Source: Teichococcus deserti
GTDB taxonomy: Bacteria > Pseudomonadota > Alphaproteobacteria > Acetobacterales > Acetobacteraceae
Assembly: GCF_001982615.1 (NCBI RefSeq)
Contig: NZ_MLCO01000094.1
Coordinates: forward strand, 1 to 32,965
Reading direction: 5' to 3'
Length of the DNA stretch: 32,965 bases
How positions within the stretch are numbered: the first letter of the stretch is position 1; every line of letters starts with the position of its first letter. The notes below the pieces were generated by a model. The model saw nothing but the letters and a program-made list of their open reading frames with translations, searched no databases and was not told the origin of the DNA. The position numbers and the translations under genes were made by a program. Below, one piece after another: positions 1 through 7,567 of this stretch.

Positions 1-19
1 GGTGTCGACCCGCGGAAGT

Positions 20-52
20 TGGTCGGCAGCGTCAGACGTGTATAAGAGCCAG
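20..52 (+). other. Nextera read-1 adapter remnant (probable artefact)
   Basis: These 33 bases align without gaps to the Illumina Nextera read-1 transposase adapter, differing at only three positions (21, 37 and 49). They include most of the 19-bp mosaic end (GTGTATAAGAG is intact at 38-48). The sequence is far less GC-rich than what follows. I read bases 1-52 as library adapter and junk retained at a contig end, not as a Tn5 insertion, because no transposon sequence follows. The reading frame of the next gene becomes meaningful only after this block. Confidence 0.88.
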
Positions 53-627
53 CCCCCGGCCCGGGCGACTGGCCCGGGATCGACGCCGCCTCCGCCGAAT
101 ACCGCCATGTGTCGCTGACCGGGCGCTTCATCCCCGGCCCCGACCGGCTGGTGCAGGCGGCGACCAGCCGCGGCGCCGGCTTCTGGGTGCTCGCCCCCTT
201 CCGCACCGAGGCCGGCTTCCTGGTCCTGGTCAATCGCGGCTTCGTCGCCCCGGAGCAGCGCGACCCGGCCGCCCGCGCCCTGCCCGACGCGCCCCGGACG
301 ATCACCGGCCTGCTGCGCATCACCGAGCCCGGCGGCGGCTTCCTGCGCAGCAACGACCCCGGCGCCGGCCGCTGGTACTCGCGCGACGTCGCCGCCCTGG
401 CCGCCGATCTGGGGATCGGCCGCGACCCGGCGGGCGTCGCCCCCTATTTCGTCGATGCCGCGGCGGATCCCGACCCGGCCGCGCTGCCGGTCGGCGGGCT
501 GACGGTGATCCGCTTCAACAACAACCACCTGGTCTATGCGGTCACCTGGTACGCCCTGGCCCTGATGCTGGCGGGGGCGAGCACCTATCTGATCCGCGAG
601 GAGTGGCGCGCGCGCCGCCGTCCCTGA
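53..627 (+). CDS. SURF1 family cytochrome c oxidase assembly protein, 5' truncated
   Basis: SURF1 proteins are inner-membrane factors that help insert haem a into subunit I of aa3-type cytochrome c oxidase. The frame is open from the end of the adapter block (first full codon at 55) and reads into EYRHVSLTGRF, the usual SURF1 beta-strand entry. It continues with GFWVLAPFRTEAG, the LVNRGFVAPEQR motif and the conserved FNNNHLVYAVTWY segment that leads into the C-terminal membrane helix (ALALMLAGASTYLI) and a basic tail. The N-terminal membrane helix expected in this family is missing because the contig begins here; the GTG at 109 is not a credible start. The gene lies 16 bp before regB in the same direction, so the two are probably co-transcribed. 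In alphaproteobacteria SURF1 often ends the cta (oxidase) gene cluster, so oxidase genes may lie to the left. Family assignment is firm. Confidence 0.88.
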
Positions 628-643
628 GAAAAGTCCTGCCGCC

Positions 644-1939
644 ATGACCGCCACGACCAGCCGGCTCGCCGCCAGCAGCGCCAATATGCAGCAGCTGATC
701 CAGCTGCGCTGGATCGCGGTGATCGGCCAGGTGGTCACCATCGCCGTGGTCGAATGGGGCTTCGGCATCCGCCTGCCGCTCCGGGTCATGGCCTTCATGC
801 TGGCCGTGCTGGTGGCGCTGAACCTGGTCAGCCTGCTGCGCCTGCGGCTGAGGAGCCCGGTCACCCAGGCCGAGCTGTTCCTGGCCATTGCCTTCGACGT
901 GATGGTGCTGACGGTGCAGCTCTATCTGAGCGGCGGCGCCACCAACCCCTTCGTCGCCCTCTATCTGCTGCAGGTGGTGCTGGCCGCCATCCTGCTGGAG
1001 GTGCGCTGGACCTGGGCGATGGTGGCGCTGACCAGCCTCTGCTGCCTCGGCCTGACGCTGGCCTATCGCCCGCTGGTGCTGCCCGCGCATCTGGAGGACG
1101 ACCTGTTCCGCCTGCACCTGCAGGGGATTCTCGTCTGCTTCGTGCTCGATGCGGTGCTGCTGGCGGTCTTCGTCTCCCGCATCACCGCCAACCTCCGGAC
1201 CCATGACGCCAAGCTCGCGCATCTGCGGCAGCAGGCGGTGGAGGAGGACCATATCGTGCGCATGGGGCTGCTGGCCTCGGGCGCGGCGCATGAGCTTGGC
1301 ACGCCGCTGGCCACCGTCTCGGTGATCCTCGGCGACTGGAAGCGGCTGCCCGCCTTCCAGTCCAGCCCCGAGCTGATGCAGGAGATCGGCGAGGCCCAGG
1401 CCGCGCTCGCCCGCTGCAAGAGCATCGTCACCGGCATCCTGCTCTCCGCCGGCGAGGCGCGCGGCGAGGCGCCGGAGGTGACCACGCTGGACGAGTTCCT
1501 CGAGGACTGCATCGAGGCCTGGCGCACCGCGCGCTCGACCCAGGCGCTGCGCTACGACAACAACCTGACCGAGGAGATCGCCGTCGTCGCCGATCCCGCG
1601 CTGGAGCAGGTGATCGGCAATGTGCTGGACAATGCGCTGGAAGTCTCGCCGCAGCGCGTCCACCTGTCCGTCCGCCGCGTCGGCGAGGAGCTGGTGCTGG
1701 CGGTCAGCGACGACGGCCCGGGCTTCCTGCCCGAGATGCTGGCCGAGCTCGGCAAGCCCTATCGCTCCAGCAAGGGGCGGCAGGGCGGCGGTCTCGGCCT
1801 GTTCCTGGTGTTCAACGTGCTGCGCAAGCTCGGCGGCAGCCTCGCGGCCCGCAACCGGCCGGAGGGCGGCGCGACCGTCACCCTGACCCTGCCGATCGCG
1901 TCGCTCGCCATCGATCCGGAGCCCTCCCATGGAGCCTGA
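644..1939 (+). CDS. regB: RegB/PrrB-type redox sensor histidine kinase
   Basis: This is a membrane sensor kinase of 431 residues that phosphorylates RegA according to quinone-pool and thiol redox state. Six hydrophobic segments occupy about residues 20-180. Between them lies GGATNPF (97-103), the ubiquinone-binding heptapeptide of RegB. The dimerisation box contains AHELGTPLAT with the phosphoacceptor His216. Cys258 in ARCKSI matches the redox-active cysteine of the family. The ATPase domain has an N box (NVLDNALE, 326-333), a G1 box (DDGPGF, 356-361) and a G2 box (GGGLGLF, 381-387). All key residues are present. The stop overlaps the regA start by 11 bp, so the two are translationally coupled. 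No strong ribosome site precedes the ATG, which also fits coupling to the upstream SURF1 gene. The family name is secure; which genes it controls here is inferred. Confidence 0.93.
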   Translation: MTATTSRLAASSANMQQLIQLRWIAVIGQVVTIAVVEWGFGIRLPLRVMAFMLAVLVALNLVSLLRLRLRSPVTQAELFLAIAFDVMVLTVQLYLSGGATNPFVALYLLQVVLAAILLEVRWTWAMVALTSLCCLGLTLAYRPLVLPAHLEDDLFRLHLQGILVCFVLDAVLLAVFVSRITANLRTHDAKLAHLRQQAVEEDHIVRMGLLASGAAHELGTPLATVSVILGDWKRLPAFQSSPELMQEIGEAQAALARCKSIVTGILLSAGEARGEAPEVTTLDEFLEDCIEAWRTARSTQALRYDNNLTEEIAVVADPALEQVIGNVLDNALEVSPQRVHLSVRRVGEELVLAVSDDGPGFLPEMLAELGKPYRSSKGRQGGGLGLFLVFNVLRKLGGSLAARNRPEGGATVTLTLPIASLAIDPEPSHGA

Positions 1940-2483
1940 CCCCGCCAGCCATCCCCCAGGCAGGCTGCTGCTGATCGTCGAGGATGACGAAAGCTTCTCC
2001 CGCACCCTGCGCCGCTCCTTCGAGCGCCGCGGCTACGAGGTGCTGGTCGCCGCCAGCCTGGAGGAGACCCAGGCGCTGCTGGCGACGCGCAGCCCGGGCT
2101 ATGCCGTGGTCGACCTGAAGCTGGCCGGCGCCTCGGGCCTGTCCTGCGTGCAGGCGCTGCATGCGCATGACGCCGGGATGCTGATCGTGGTGCTGACCGG
2201 CTTCGCCAGCATCGCGACCGCCGTCGAGGCGATCAAGCTGGGCGCCTGCCACTACCTCGCCAAGCCGTCCAACACCGACGACATCGAGGCCGCCTTCTCC
2301 CGCGTCGAGGGCGAGGTGGAGACGCCGCTGAGCGCGCGGCCGACCTCGATCAAGACGCTGGAATGGGAGCGCATCCACCAGGTCCTGGCAGAGACCGGCT
2401 TCAACATCTCCGAGACGGCGCGCCGGCTCGGGCTGCACCGCCGGACGCTCGCCCGCAAGCTGGAGAAGCGCCAGGTCAGCTAG
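1929..2483 (+). CDS. regA: RegA/PrrA/ActR-type response regulator
   Basis: This 184-residue DNA-binding response regulator is the partner of RegB. The receiver domain (about 12-125) has the acidic pair Asp19/Asp20, phosphoacceptor Asp62 in VVDLKL, Thr90 and Lys112 in LAKPSNTDD. A proline-rich linker is followed by a Fis-type helix-turn-helix, NISETARRLGLHRRTLARKL, which is almost the signature of the RegA family. RegA homologues control respiration, CO2 and nitrogen fixation, and terminal oxidase genes when oxygen falls. The start codon lies inside the end of regB, a classic coupled pair. Placement next to SURF1 suggests that oxidase assembly or expression is one of its targets; that part is inference. 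Confidence 0.94.
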   Translation: MEPDPASHPPGRLLLIVEDDESFSRTLRRSFERRGYEVLVAASLEETQALLATRSPGYAVVDLKLAGASGLSCVQALHAHDAGMLIVVLTGFASIATAVEAIKLGACHYLAKPSNTDDIEAAFSRVEGEVETPLSARPTSIKTLEWERIHQVLAETGFNISETARRLGLHRRTLARKLEKRQVS

Positions 2484-2498
2484 GGCGGGTTGCCGCCC
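2483..2498. terminator. GC-rich hairpin after regA
   Basis: A perfect 6-bp stem (GGGCGG/CCGCCC) with a GTTG loop begins inside the regA stop codon and lies between two convergent genes. There is no T-run on either side, so it is at best a weak terminator or an mRNA-end stabiliser. Confidence 0.4.
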
Positions 2499-2509
2499 GG
2501 GCGCGGCGA

Positions 2510-2932
2510 TCAGGCCCGGGCGGGAATGGCGCAGACCGACAGGTCGGGCTCCGGCCCTTCGCGCGGCGTCTCGCCCAGCGCCGCGAGCTCGGCCGCCGAG
2601 AAGGCGCGGGAGCGGGTGAGGAAGCGCTGCTCCCGCCCGTTGTCGAGCGAGAACATGCCGCCGCGCCCGGGCACCACGTCGATGATCAGCTGGGTGTGGC
2701 GCCAGAGCTCGAATTGCGCGCCGCCGATATAGGCGGGGGCGCCGCCGATCTCGCCGAGCCTGACGTCGCCGTCGCCGATCAGGAAGTCGCCCTGCGGATA
2801 GCACATCGGCGAGGAGCCGTCGCAGCAGCCGCCGGACTGATGGAACAGCACCGGCCCATGATCGGCGACGATTTCTTTCAATAGCGCCAGCGCGGCCTCG
2901 GTCGCGAGAACCCGTTGCGGTGCCTCGGTCAT
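2510..2932 (-). CDS. DUF779 family protein, companion of aldehyde dehydrogenase
   Basis: A 140-residue protein of the DUF779 family. Characteristic features are HQSGGCCDGSSPMCYP (a cysteine-rich motif), a central FELWRHTQLIIDVVPGRGGMFSLD stretch given here only in part, and an FLTRSRAF tail. These proteins have no established biochemical role but are very often encoded next to ExaC/ThcA-type aldehyde dehydrogenases, exactly as here. The start at 2932 was chosen because AAGGAG lies 8 nt before it; a longer frame upstream (to 2965) lacks such a site. The gene sits 58 bp downstream of the dehydrogenase on the same strand, with a strong hairpin between them. The paired cysteines suggest metal binding or a thiol role; that is speculative. 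Confidence 0.85.
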   Translation of the reverse strand: MTEAPQRVLATEAALALLKEIVADHGPVLFHQSGGCCDGSSPMCYPQGDFLIGDGDVRLGEIGGAPAYIGGAQFELWRHTQLIIDVVPGRGGMFSLDNGREQRFLTRSRAFSAAELAALGETPREGPEPDLSVCAIPARA

Positions 2933-2953
2933 GGCGGTGGCTCCTTGCGCATC

Positions 2954-2977
2954 GGAGGGGGCCAACGAGCCCCCTCC
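2954..2977 (-). promoter_or_regulatory. Intercistronic hairpin between aldehyde dehydrogenase and DUF779 gene
   Basis: A perfect 9-bp inverted repeat, GGAGGGGGC / GCCCCCTCC, with a 6-nt loop lies in the short gap between the two minus-strand genes, just ahead of the ribosome site of the second. No U-run follows on the transcribed strand. It could attenuate transcription or stabilise the upstream message so that the two proteins are made in unequal amounts. Confidence 0.5.
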
Positions 2978-2990
2978 CCTGTCAGAAAAA

Positions 2991-4508
<1,518 letters not shown>

Positions 4509-4614
4509 GGCGGTCGCTCCCCTGCGTGGCGTCCCTGGACGGGCGCCTTTCTGTTGTTATCTGGCGTCGCGGCGGCGGGCCTGTCAGCGGGGCGCCCGGC
4601 GCCTTGGCGAAGGA

Positions 4615-4636
4615 CCTGTCGCAGGGCTGCGACAGG
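4615..4636. promoter_or_regulatory. Palindromic operator upstream of the aldehyde dehydrogenase
   Basis: The 10-bp arms CCTGTCGCAG and CTGCGACAGG are perfect inverted repeats separated by GG. The site lies in the 139-bp gap between the aldehyde dehydrogenase and the regulator gene, about 107 bp before the dehydrogenase start, a normal place for an upstream activator site. The adjacent Fis-type regulator is the obvious candidate to bind it. I looked for a sigma-54 promoter (GG-N10-GC) downstream of it on the minus strand and found none. Confidence 0.6.
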
Positions 4637-4647
4637 TGTGCGGCGCA

Positions 4648-5616
4648 TCATCCGCGGGGCGCGCGCGTCCCGAGCCCGAGCCGGGCCATCTTGCGGTGCA
4701 GCGTGGCGCGGCTGATGCCGAGCAGCCGCGCCGCCGCCGAGACATTGCCGCCCGAGCGCGCCAGCGCCCGGCTGAGCACGCCGCGCTCGGCCTGGTCGAG
4801 CTGCTCGGCCTCCTCCGGCGCCAGCAGGCTGGCGGCGGGCAGGCCGGCGGCGATGGCCTCGGCCGAGATGCCGAAGGCGCGGCGGGCGGCGCGGTTGGCG
4901 CCGATCACCAGGTCGTCGCGGTCCAGCGCCAGCAGGGCGCCGTCCTGCGCCGCCTCGCTGGCCAGCAGGATGCGGGCGCCGGCATAGGCCTGGCGGAACT
5001 CGGCGGCCTCGATGCGCCGGACCGCCTCGCCGACCGCATTGGCCAGCAGCGCCACCACGCCGCGATCGACGTCGCCGCGGCAGCTGGAGACGTCGAGGCA
5101 CCCCACCAGCCGCCCGGCATGGTCATGCAGCGGCGCCGTGCTGCAGGACAGCCCAGTGTTGCGCGTGTAGAAATGTTGGTCGCGATGGATGGTCAGCGCC
5201 CGGCCCTCGGCCAAGCAGGTGCCGATGCCGTTGGTGCCCTCGGCGCCCTCGCTCCAGACGCAGCCGGTCCAGAGGCCCCATTGGCGGAAGCTGGCATCGT
5301 CGCCGGCGCGGCCGCGGCGTTCCAGCGGCACGCCCTCGGCATCGGTCAGCAGGATGCAGCAGCCGCTTTCCCCCACCGTCTCCAGCAGCCGGTCCAGCAC
5401 GGGGGCGGCGGCGCGCAGCAGCGGCGCCATGCGCTCCCGCGCCTCGCGCAGCCGGGCTTCCTCCAGCCAGCGGGGCGGCCGCGAATCCTCGGGGTCCAGC
5501 CCATGGTCGCGGGCCGAGCGCAGCCAGGAGGCGGCGATGCTGGAACGGGCGGCGGCGGAATGGTCGCGCAGCATGGCCTGCACGCGCGCGGCATGATGGA
5601 CAGGGGTGGCCTGCAT
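4648..5616 (-). CDS. AcoR-like regulator: GAF, PAS-like and Fis-type HTH, no AAA+ domain
   Basis: This 322-residue protein has the N-terminal half of AcoR-type activators. It opens with an IAASWLRSARDHGLDP segment, then a GAF domain (about 75-200) with the typical WSEGAEGTNGIGTCLAE motif, and then a PAS-like part (about 215-265). It jumps directly to a C-terminal Fis-type helix-turn-helix, NVSAAARLLGISRATLHRKM. The sigma-54-contacting AAA+ ATPase that AcoR carries between these parts, with its Walker A and GAFTGA motifs, is absent without any break in frame. It therefore cannot activate sigma-54 promoters in the standard way and probably acts as an ordinary activator or repressor of the neighbouring aldehyde dehydrogenase. 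GGAGG stands 7 nt before the ATG. The function assignment rests on domain content and neighbourhood. Confidence 0.85.
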   Translation of the reverse strand: MQATPVHHAARVQAMLRDHSAAARSSIAASWLRSARDHGLDPEDSRPPRWLEEARLREARERMAPLLRAAAPVLDRLLETVGESGCCILLTDAEGVPLERRGRAGDDASFRQWGLWTGCVWSEGAEGTNGIGTCLAEGRALTIHRDQHFYTRNTGLSCSTAPLHDHAGRLVGCLDVSSCRGDVDRGVVALLANAVGEAVRRIEAAEFRQAYAGARILLASEAAQDGALLALDRDDLVIGANRAARRAFGISAEAIAAGLPAASLLAPEEAEQLDQAERGVLSRALARSGGNVSAAARLLGISRATLHRKMARLGLGTRAPRG

Positions 5617-5796
5617 CGCTTCCTCCGGACGGGTGGCGGGCGGCCCCTTGGGCAGGGCTCTGTCAGCCGCAGAGTGGCATGGCCGCAGGGGGGTGGCCCA
5701 GGATTTTTACCGTTTCGCGCGCGCCGGGGTAACGAGCCAAGGCCATGCCCGCTCTCGCCGGAAGAATCCCAATAATAGCGTATGGCGCAAAATAAT

Positions 5797-5818
5797 GGAT
5801 GGCTCTCCGATGCCATCC
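5797..5818. promoter_or_regulatory. Inverted repeat in the leader of the acidic repeat gene
   Basis: GGATGGC and GCCATCC are perfect 7-bp arms around an 8-nt spacer, just after an AT-rich run (AAAATAATGG). It could be an operator or an RNA hairpin about 290 bp ahead of the small gene. No protein can be assigned. Confidence 0.35.
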
Positions 5819-5932
5819 GTTGGGGTTCCGCCGCGATAATACCGAGGCCCTTCGCCGCGAAAGCGTCACGAAGGATGAATCCGATTGGAATCAGGTCGCT
5901 TCCGAAGTCGGTTCGATCGTCTTTTCAATTGA

Positions 5933-5944
5933 AACGCGGCGGAA
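5933..5944. promoter_or_regulatory. Palindrome TTTCAATTGAAA
   Basis: A perfect 12-bp palindrome in an AT-rich pocket about 165 bp before the acidic repeat gene. Such a site is unusual in DNA of this GC content and is a reasonable operator candidate, but nothing identifies the regulator. Confidence 0.35.
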
Positions 5945-6108
5945 AGCGCGGACCTGGCCTTTGCGATAACCTATCCTTTATTGGGCTTTCCATCGTTTCG
6001 GGGATGCAGCGCCGAACCGCCGTGCTTTCATCCGGTTTCCCCCGCGTGCAACCGCCGCGCGGTCCTGGCGCGCAACAGGCCGCCAGCCATCCAGAAAGGA
6101 GACCCGCC

Positions 6109-6363
6109 ATGACCAAGCCCCATGACGACGGCCCGATTGACCCTCCGGTGCAGGAGGTTCCGGACATCAACATCGATATCGACCTGGGGAACATCCTGGG
6201 CGTCTTCGCCGGCAACATCAGCATCGGCGACATCAACCTGGGTGACATCAATATCGGCGACATCGCGGTCGGCGACATCAAGGACAACCAGCTCGATCTC
6301 AGCGACCTGCTGGATATCGGCGGATCGATCTCCGGCAACTTCTCCGACTGGCTGTTCGGCTGA
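6109..6363 (+). CDS. Small acidic GDI pentapeptide-repeat protein, unknown function
   Basis: I do not recognise this 84-residue protein. The start is well supported: AAAGGAG ends 7-8 nt before the ATG. It has 15 Asp and 1 Glu against 2 Lys and no Arg, so it is strongly acidic. Isoleucine is the other dominant residue. After a proline-rich N-terminus (PIDPPVQEVP), residues 35-59 form five tandem pentapeptides: GNISI, GDINL, GDINI, GDIAV, GDIKD. A second Asp/Leu-rich stretch (QLDLSDLLDIGG) and the end FSDWLFG follow. There is no signal peptide and no membrane helix. The period of five, with inward-facing Ile/Leu and Gly-Asp turns, would suit a small beta-solenoid, possibly cation-binding; this is inference. 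The gene stands alone between a long leader and the terminator of purC. Confidence 0.78.
   Translation: MTKPHDDGPIDPPVQEVPDINIDIDLGNILGVFAGNISIGDINLGDINIGDIAVGDIKDNQLDLSDLLDIGGSISGNFSDWLFG
6211..6285 (+). repeat. Five tandem 15-bp coding repeats (G[ND]I-x-x)
   Basis: Five in-frame 15-bp units start at 6211, 6226, 6241, 6256 and 6271, each beginning GGC/GGT-[GA]AC-ATC. Units two to five all start GGYGACATC. They encode the pentapeptide repeats of the acidic protein. Third-position changes between units suggest an old duplication kept by selection at the protein level. Confidence 0.85.
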
Positions 6364-6373
6364 CGTCGGACAC

Positions 6374-6407
6374 AAAAAGGGCGCGGCGGGTCTCCCCGGC
6401 CGCGCCC
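6374..6407 (-). terminator. Rho-independent terminator of purC
   Basis: Read on the minus strand, a perfect 9-bp stem GGGCGCGGC/GCCGCGCCC with an 11-nt loop is followed directly by TTTTT. It lies 11 bp past the purC stop codon. On the plus strand it also follows the acidic-repeat gene by about 15 bp, but there it has no T-run. Confidence 0.88.
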
Positions 6408-6417
6408 TGTCGCCGCC

Positions 6418-7395
6418 TCAGCCGCGCATCAGGTGGGACAGGTTGCCGCGGATGCGCTCCAGCACGGTGCCGGGCAGCGGGGCGGGCTCGAAGCGCTGGC
6501 CGGTGATGGCCTCATAGGCCTGGATATAGACGGCGGCGGTGTCGAGCACGAGCTGCTCGGGGATCTCCGGGATCTCGTCGTGATAGGGGTCGCAGCGCGC
6601 CGCCACCCAGGAGCGGACGAAATCCTTGTCGAAGCTCTCCGGGCGCTGGCCGGCCTCGAAGCGCGCCTGGTAGCTGGCGGCCTGCCAGTAGCGGCTGCTG
6701 TCGGGGGTGTGGATCTCGTCGGCCAGCACGATGCGGCCGCTTTCGTCCGTGCCGAACTCGTATTTGGTGTCGGCCAGGATCAGCCCGCGCTCGGCCGCCA
6801 TCTCCTGCCCGCGGGCGAAGAGGGCCAAAGCGTATTCGCTCAGCTGCTGCCACTGCGCCGGCGTCAGCAGCTTGCGCTCGATGATCTCGGCCGGCGTCAG
6901 CGGCGCGTCATGCTCGCCGTCATAGGCCTTGCTGGTCGGCGTGATGATCGGCTGCGGCAGGCGCTCGTTGTCGCGCATGCCGTCCGGCAGGGTGATGCCG
7001 TACATCTCGCGCTGCCCGGCCTTGTAGAGCGTCAGGATCGAGGTGCCCGTGGTGCCGGCCAGATAGCCGCGCACCACGATCTCCACGGGGAGGATCTCCA
7101 GCCGCTTGCCGATGACCACGTTCGGGTCCGGATAGCTGATGACATGGTTCGGGCAGATGTCGCGCGTCTTGTCGAACCAGAAGCGGGCGATCTGGGTCAG
7201 CAGCTCGCCCTTGAAGGGCACGGCGCAGAGGATGCGGTCGAAGGCGCTCAGCCGGTCGGTGGCGATGATCACCCGGCTGCCGTCGGGCATGTCGTAATTG
7301 TCCCGCACCTTGCCGCTGTAGTGGTTCGGCAGCTCGGCGATGGTGGCGTCGCCGAGGATGCGCTGCGCCGAGGCGCGGAGGGTGGCGGGGTCCAT
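6418..7395 (-). CDS. purC: Phosphoribosylaminoimidazole-succinocarboxamide synthase (SAICAR synthetase)
   Basis: PurC joins CAIR and aspartate with ATP in step eight of purine synthesis. The 325-residue protein shows the family signature in order: GKVRDNYD near the N-terminus, [11 protein letters not shown], the VRGYLAGT motif, [10 protein letters not shown] and [14 protein letters not shown]. The length matches the longer form of the enzyme resembling yeast Ade1, rather than the ~250-residue bacterial form. GAAGGA lies about 9 nt before the ATG. It is monocistronic with its own terminator. Finding a purine-synthesis gene about 7 kb from a plasmid-type origin is notable; it could be the only copy or a second, long-form copy. 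Confidence 0.95.
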   Translation of the reverse strand: MDPATLRASAQRILGDATIAELPNHYSGKVRDNYDMPDGSRVIIATDRLSAFDRILCAVPFKGELLTQIARFWFDKTRDICPNHVISYPDPNVVIGKRLEILPVEIVVRGYLAGTTGTSILTLYKAGQREMYGITLPDGMRDNERLPQPIITPTSKAYDGEHDAPLTPAEIIERKLLTPAQWQQLSEYALALFARGQEMAAERGLILADTKYEFGTDESGRIVLADEIHTPDSSRYWQAASYQARFEAGQRPESFDKDFVRSWVAARCDPYHDEIPEIPEQLVLDTAAVYIQAYEAITGQRFEPAPLPGTVLERIRGNLSHLMRG

Positions 7396-7514
7396 GCTCT
7401 TCGATCCTTCTGCGGCAACCGCGGCGGCCAGCCGGTGCTTCTAGCCGATCGCGGCCCGGCTGTCAGGCGGGGCGCCCATGCCGCCACCCCTGGCCAGGAC
7501 CGCGGCAAAGGCGC

Positions 7515-7535
7515 AGCCTTCCCGCCAGGGTCCTC
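7515..7535 (-). repeat. Dispersed iteron-like copy between purC and an SDR gene
   Basis: On the minus strand the core reads GAGGACCCTGGCGGGA (7520-7535). It matches the origin iteron consensus GAGGACTnTGGCGGGA at all but one defined position. Identity with the origin copy at 14341-14361 extends to 19 of 21 bases, including the flanking AAGGCT. It lies in the 172-bp intergenic gap upstream of the SDR, about 6.5 kb from the origin. Confidence 0.65.
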
Positions 7536-7567
7536 ACCTCGAAGGACCCGGCAGGGAGGGGATGCGC

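Larger units (their letters stand above)
5617..6108. other. 492-bp non-coding leader, less GC-rich than its surroundings
   Basis: I found no credible gene between the regulator start (5616, minus) and the small acidic gene (6109, plus). The frame of the acidic gene is open upstream to an ATG at 5782, but no ribosome site supports that start and the translation resembles no family. From about 5760 to 6000 the base composition is clearly AT-richer than the flanking genes, with AATAATAGCG, AAAATAATGG and CCTTTATTGG, and it contains two inverted repeats listed separately. The promoters for both divergent genes must lie here. Confidence 0.6.

Noticed and set aside
20-52. A Tn5-type mosaic end marking a transposon insertion
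   Set aside because: The match continues through the non-transposon part of the Nextera adapter and no transposon genes follow, so a library artefact is the better explanation.
4509-4614. A sigma-54 promoter for the aldehyde dehydrogenase
   Set aside because: I expected one because AcoR-like regulators usually need it, but no GG-N10-GC element of good quality exists on the minus strand, and the regulator itself lacks the AAA+ domain.
5782-6108. Upstream in-frame extension of the acidic repeat gene to an ATG at 5782
   Set aside because: No ribosome site, no similarity to any family and a different composition from the 84-residue part. AAAGGAG before 6109 marks the real start.
6211-6285. The 15-bp tandem units as a CRISPR-like or regulatory DNA repeat
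   Set aside because: The units are in frame, lack spacers and vary mainly at synonymous or conservative positions, so they are protein repeats. No CRISPR array or cas gene is present in the window.
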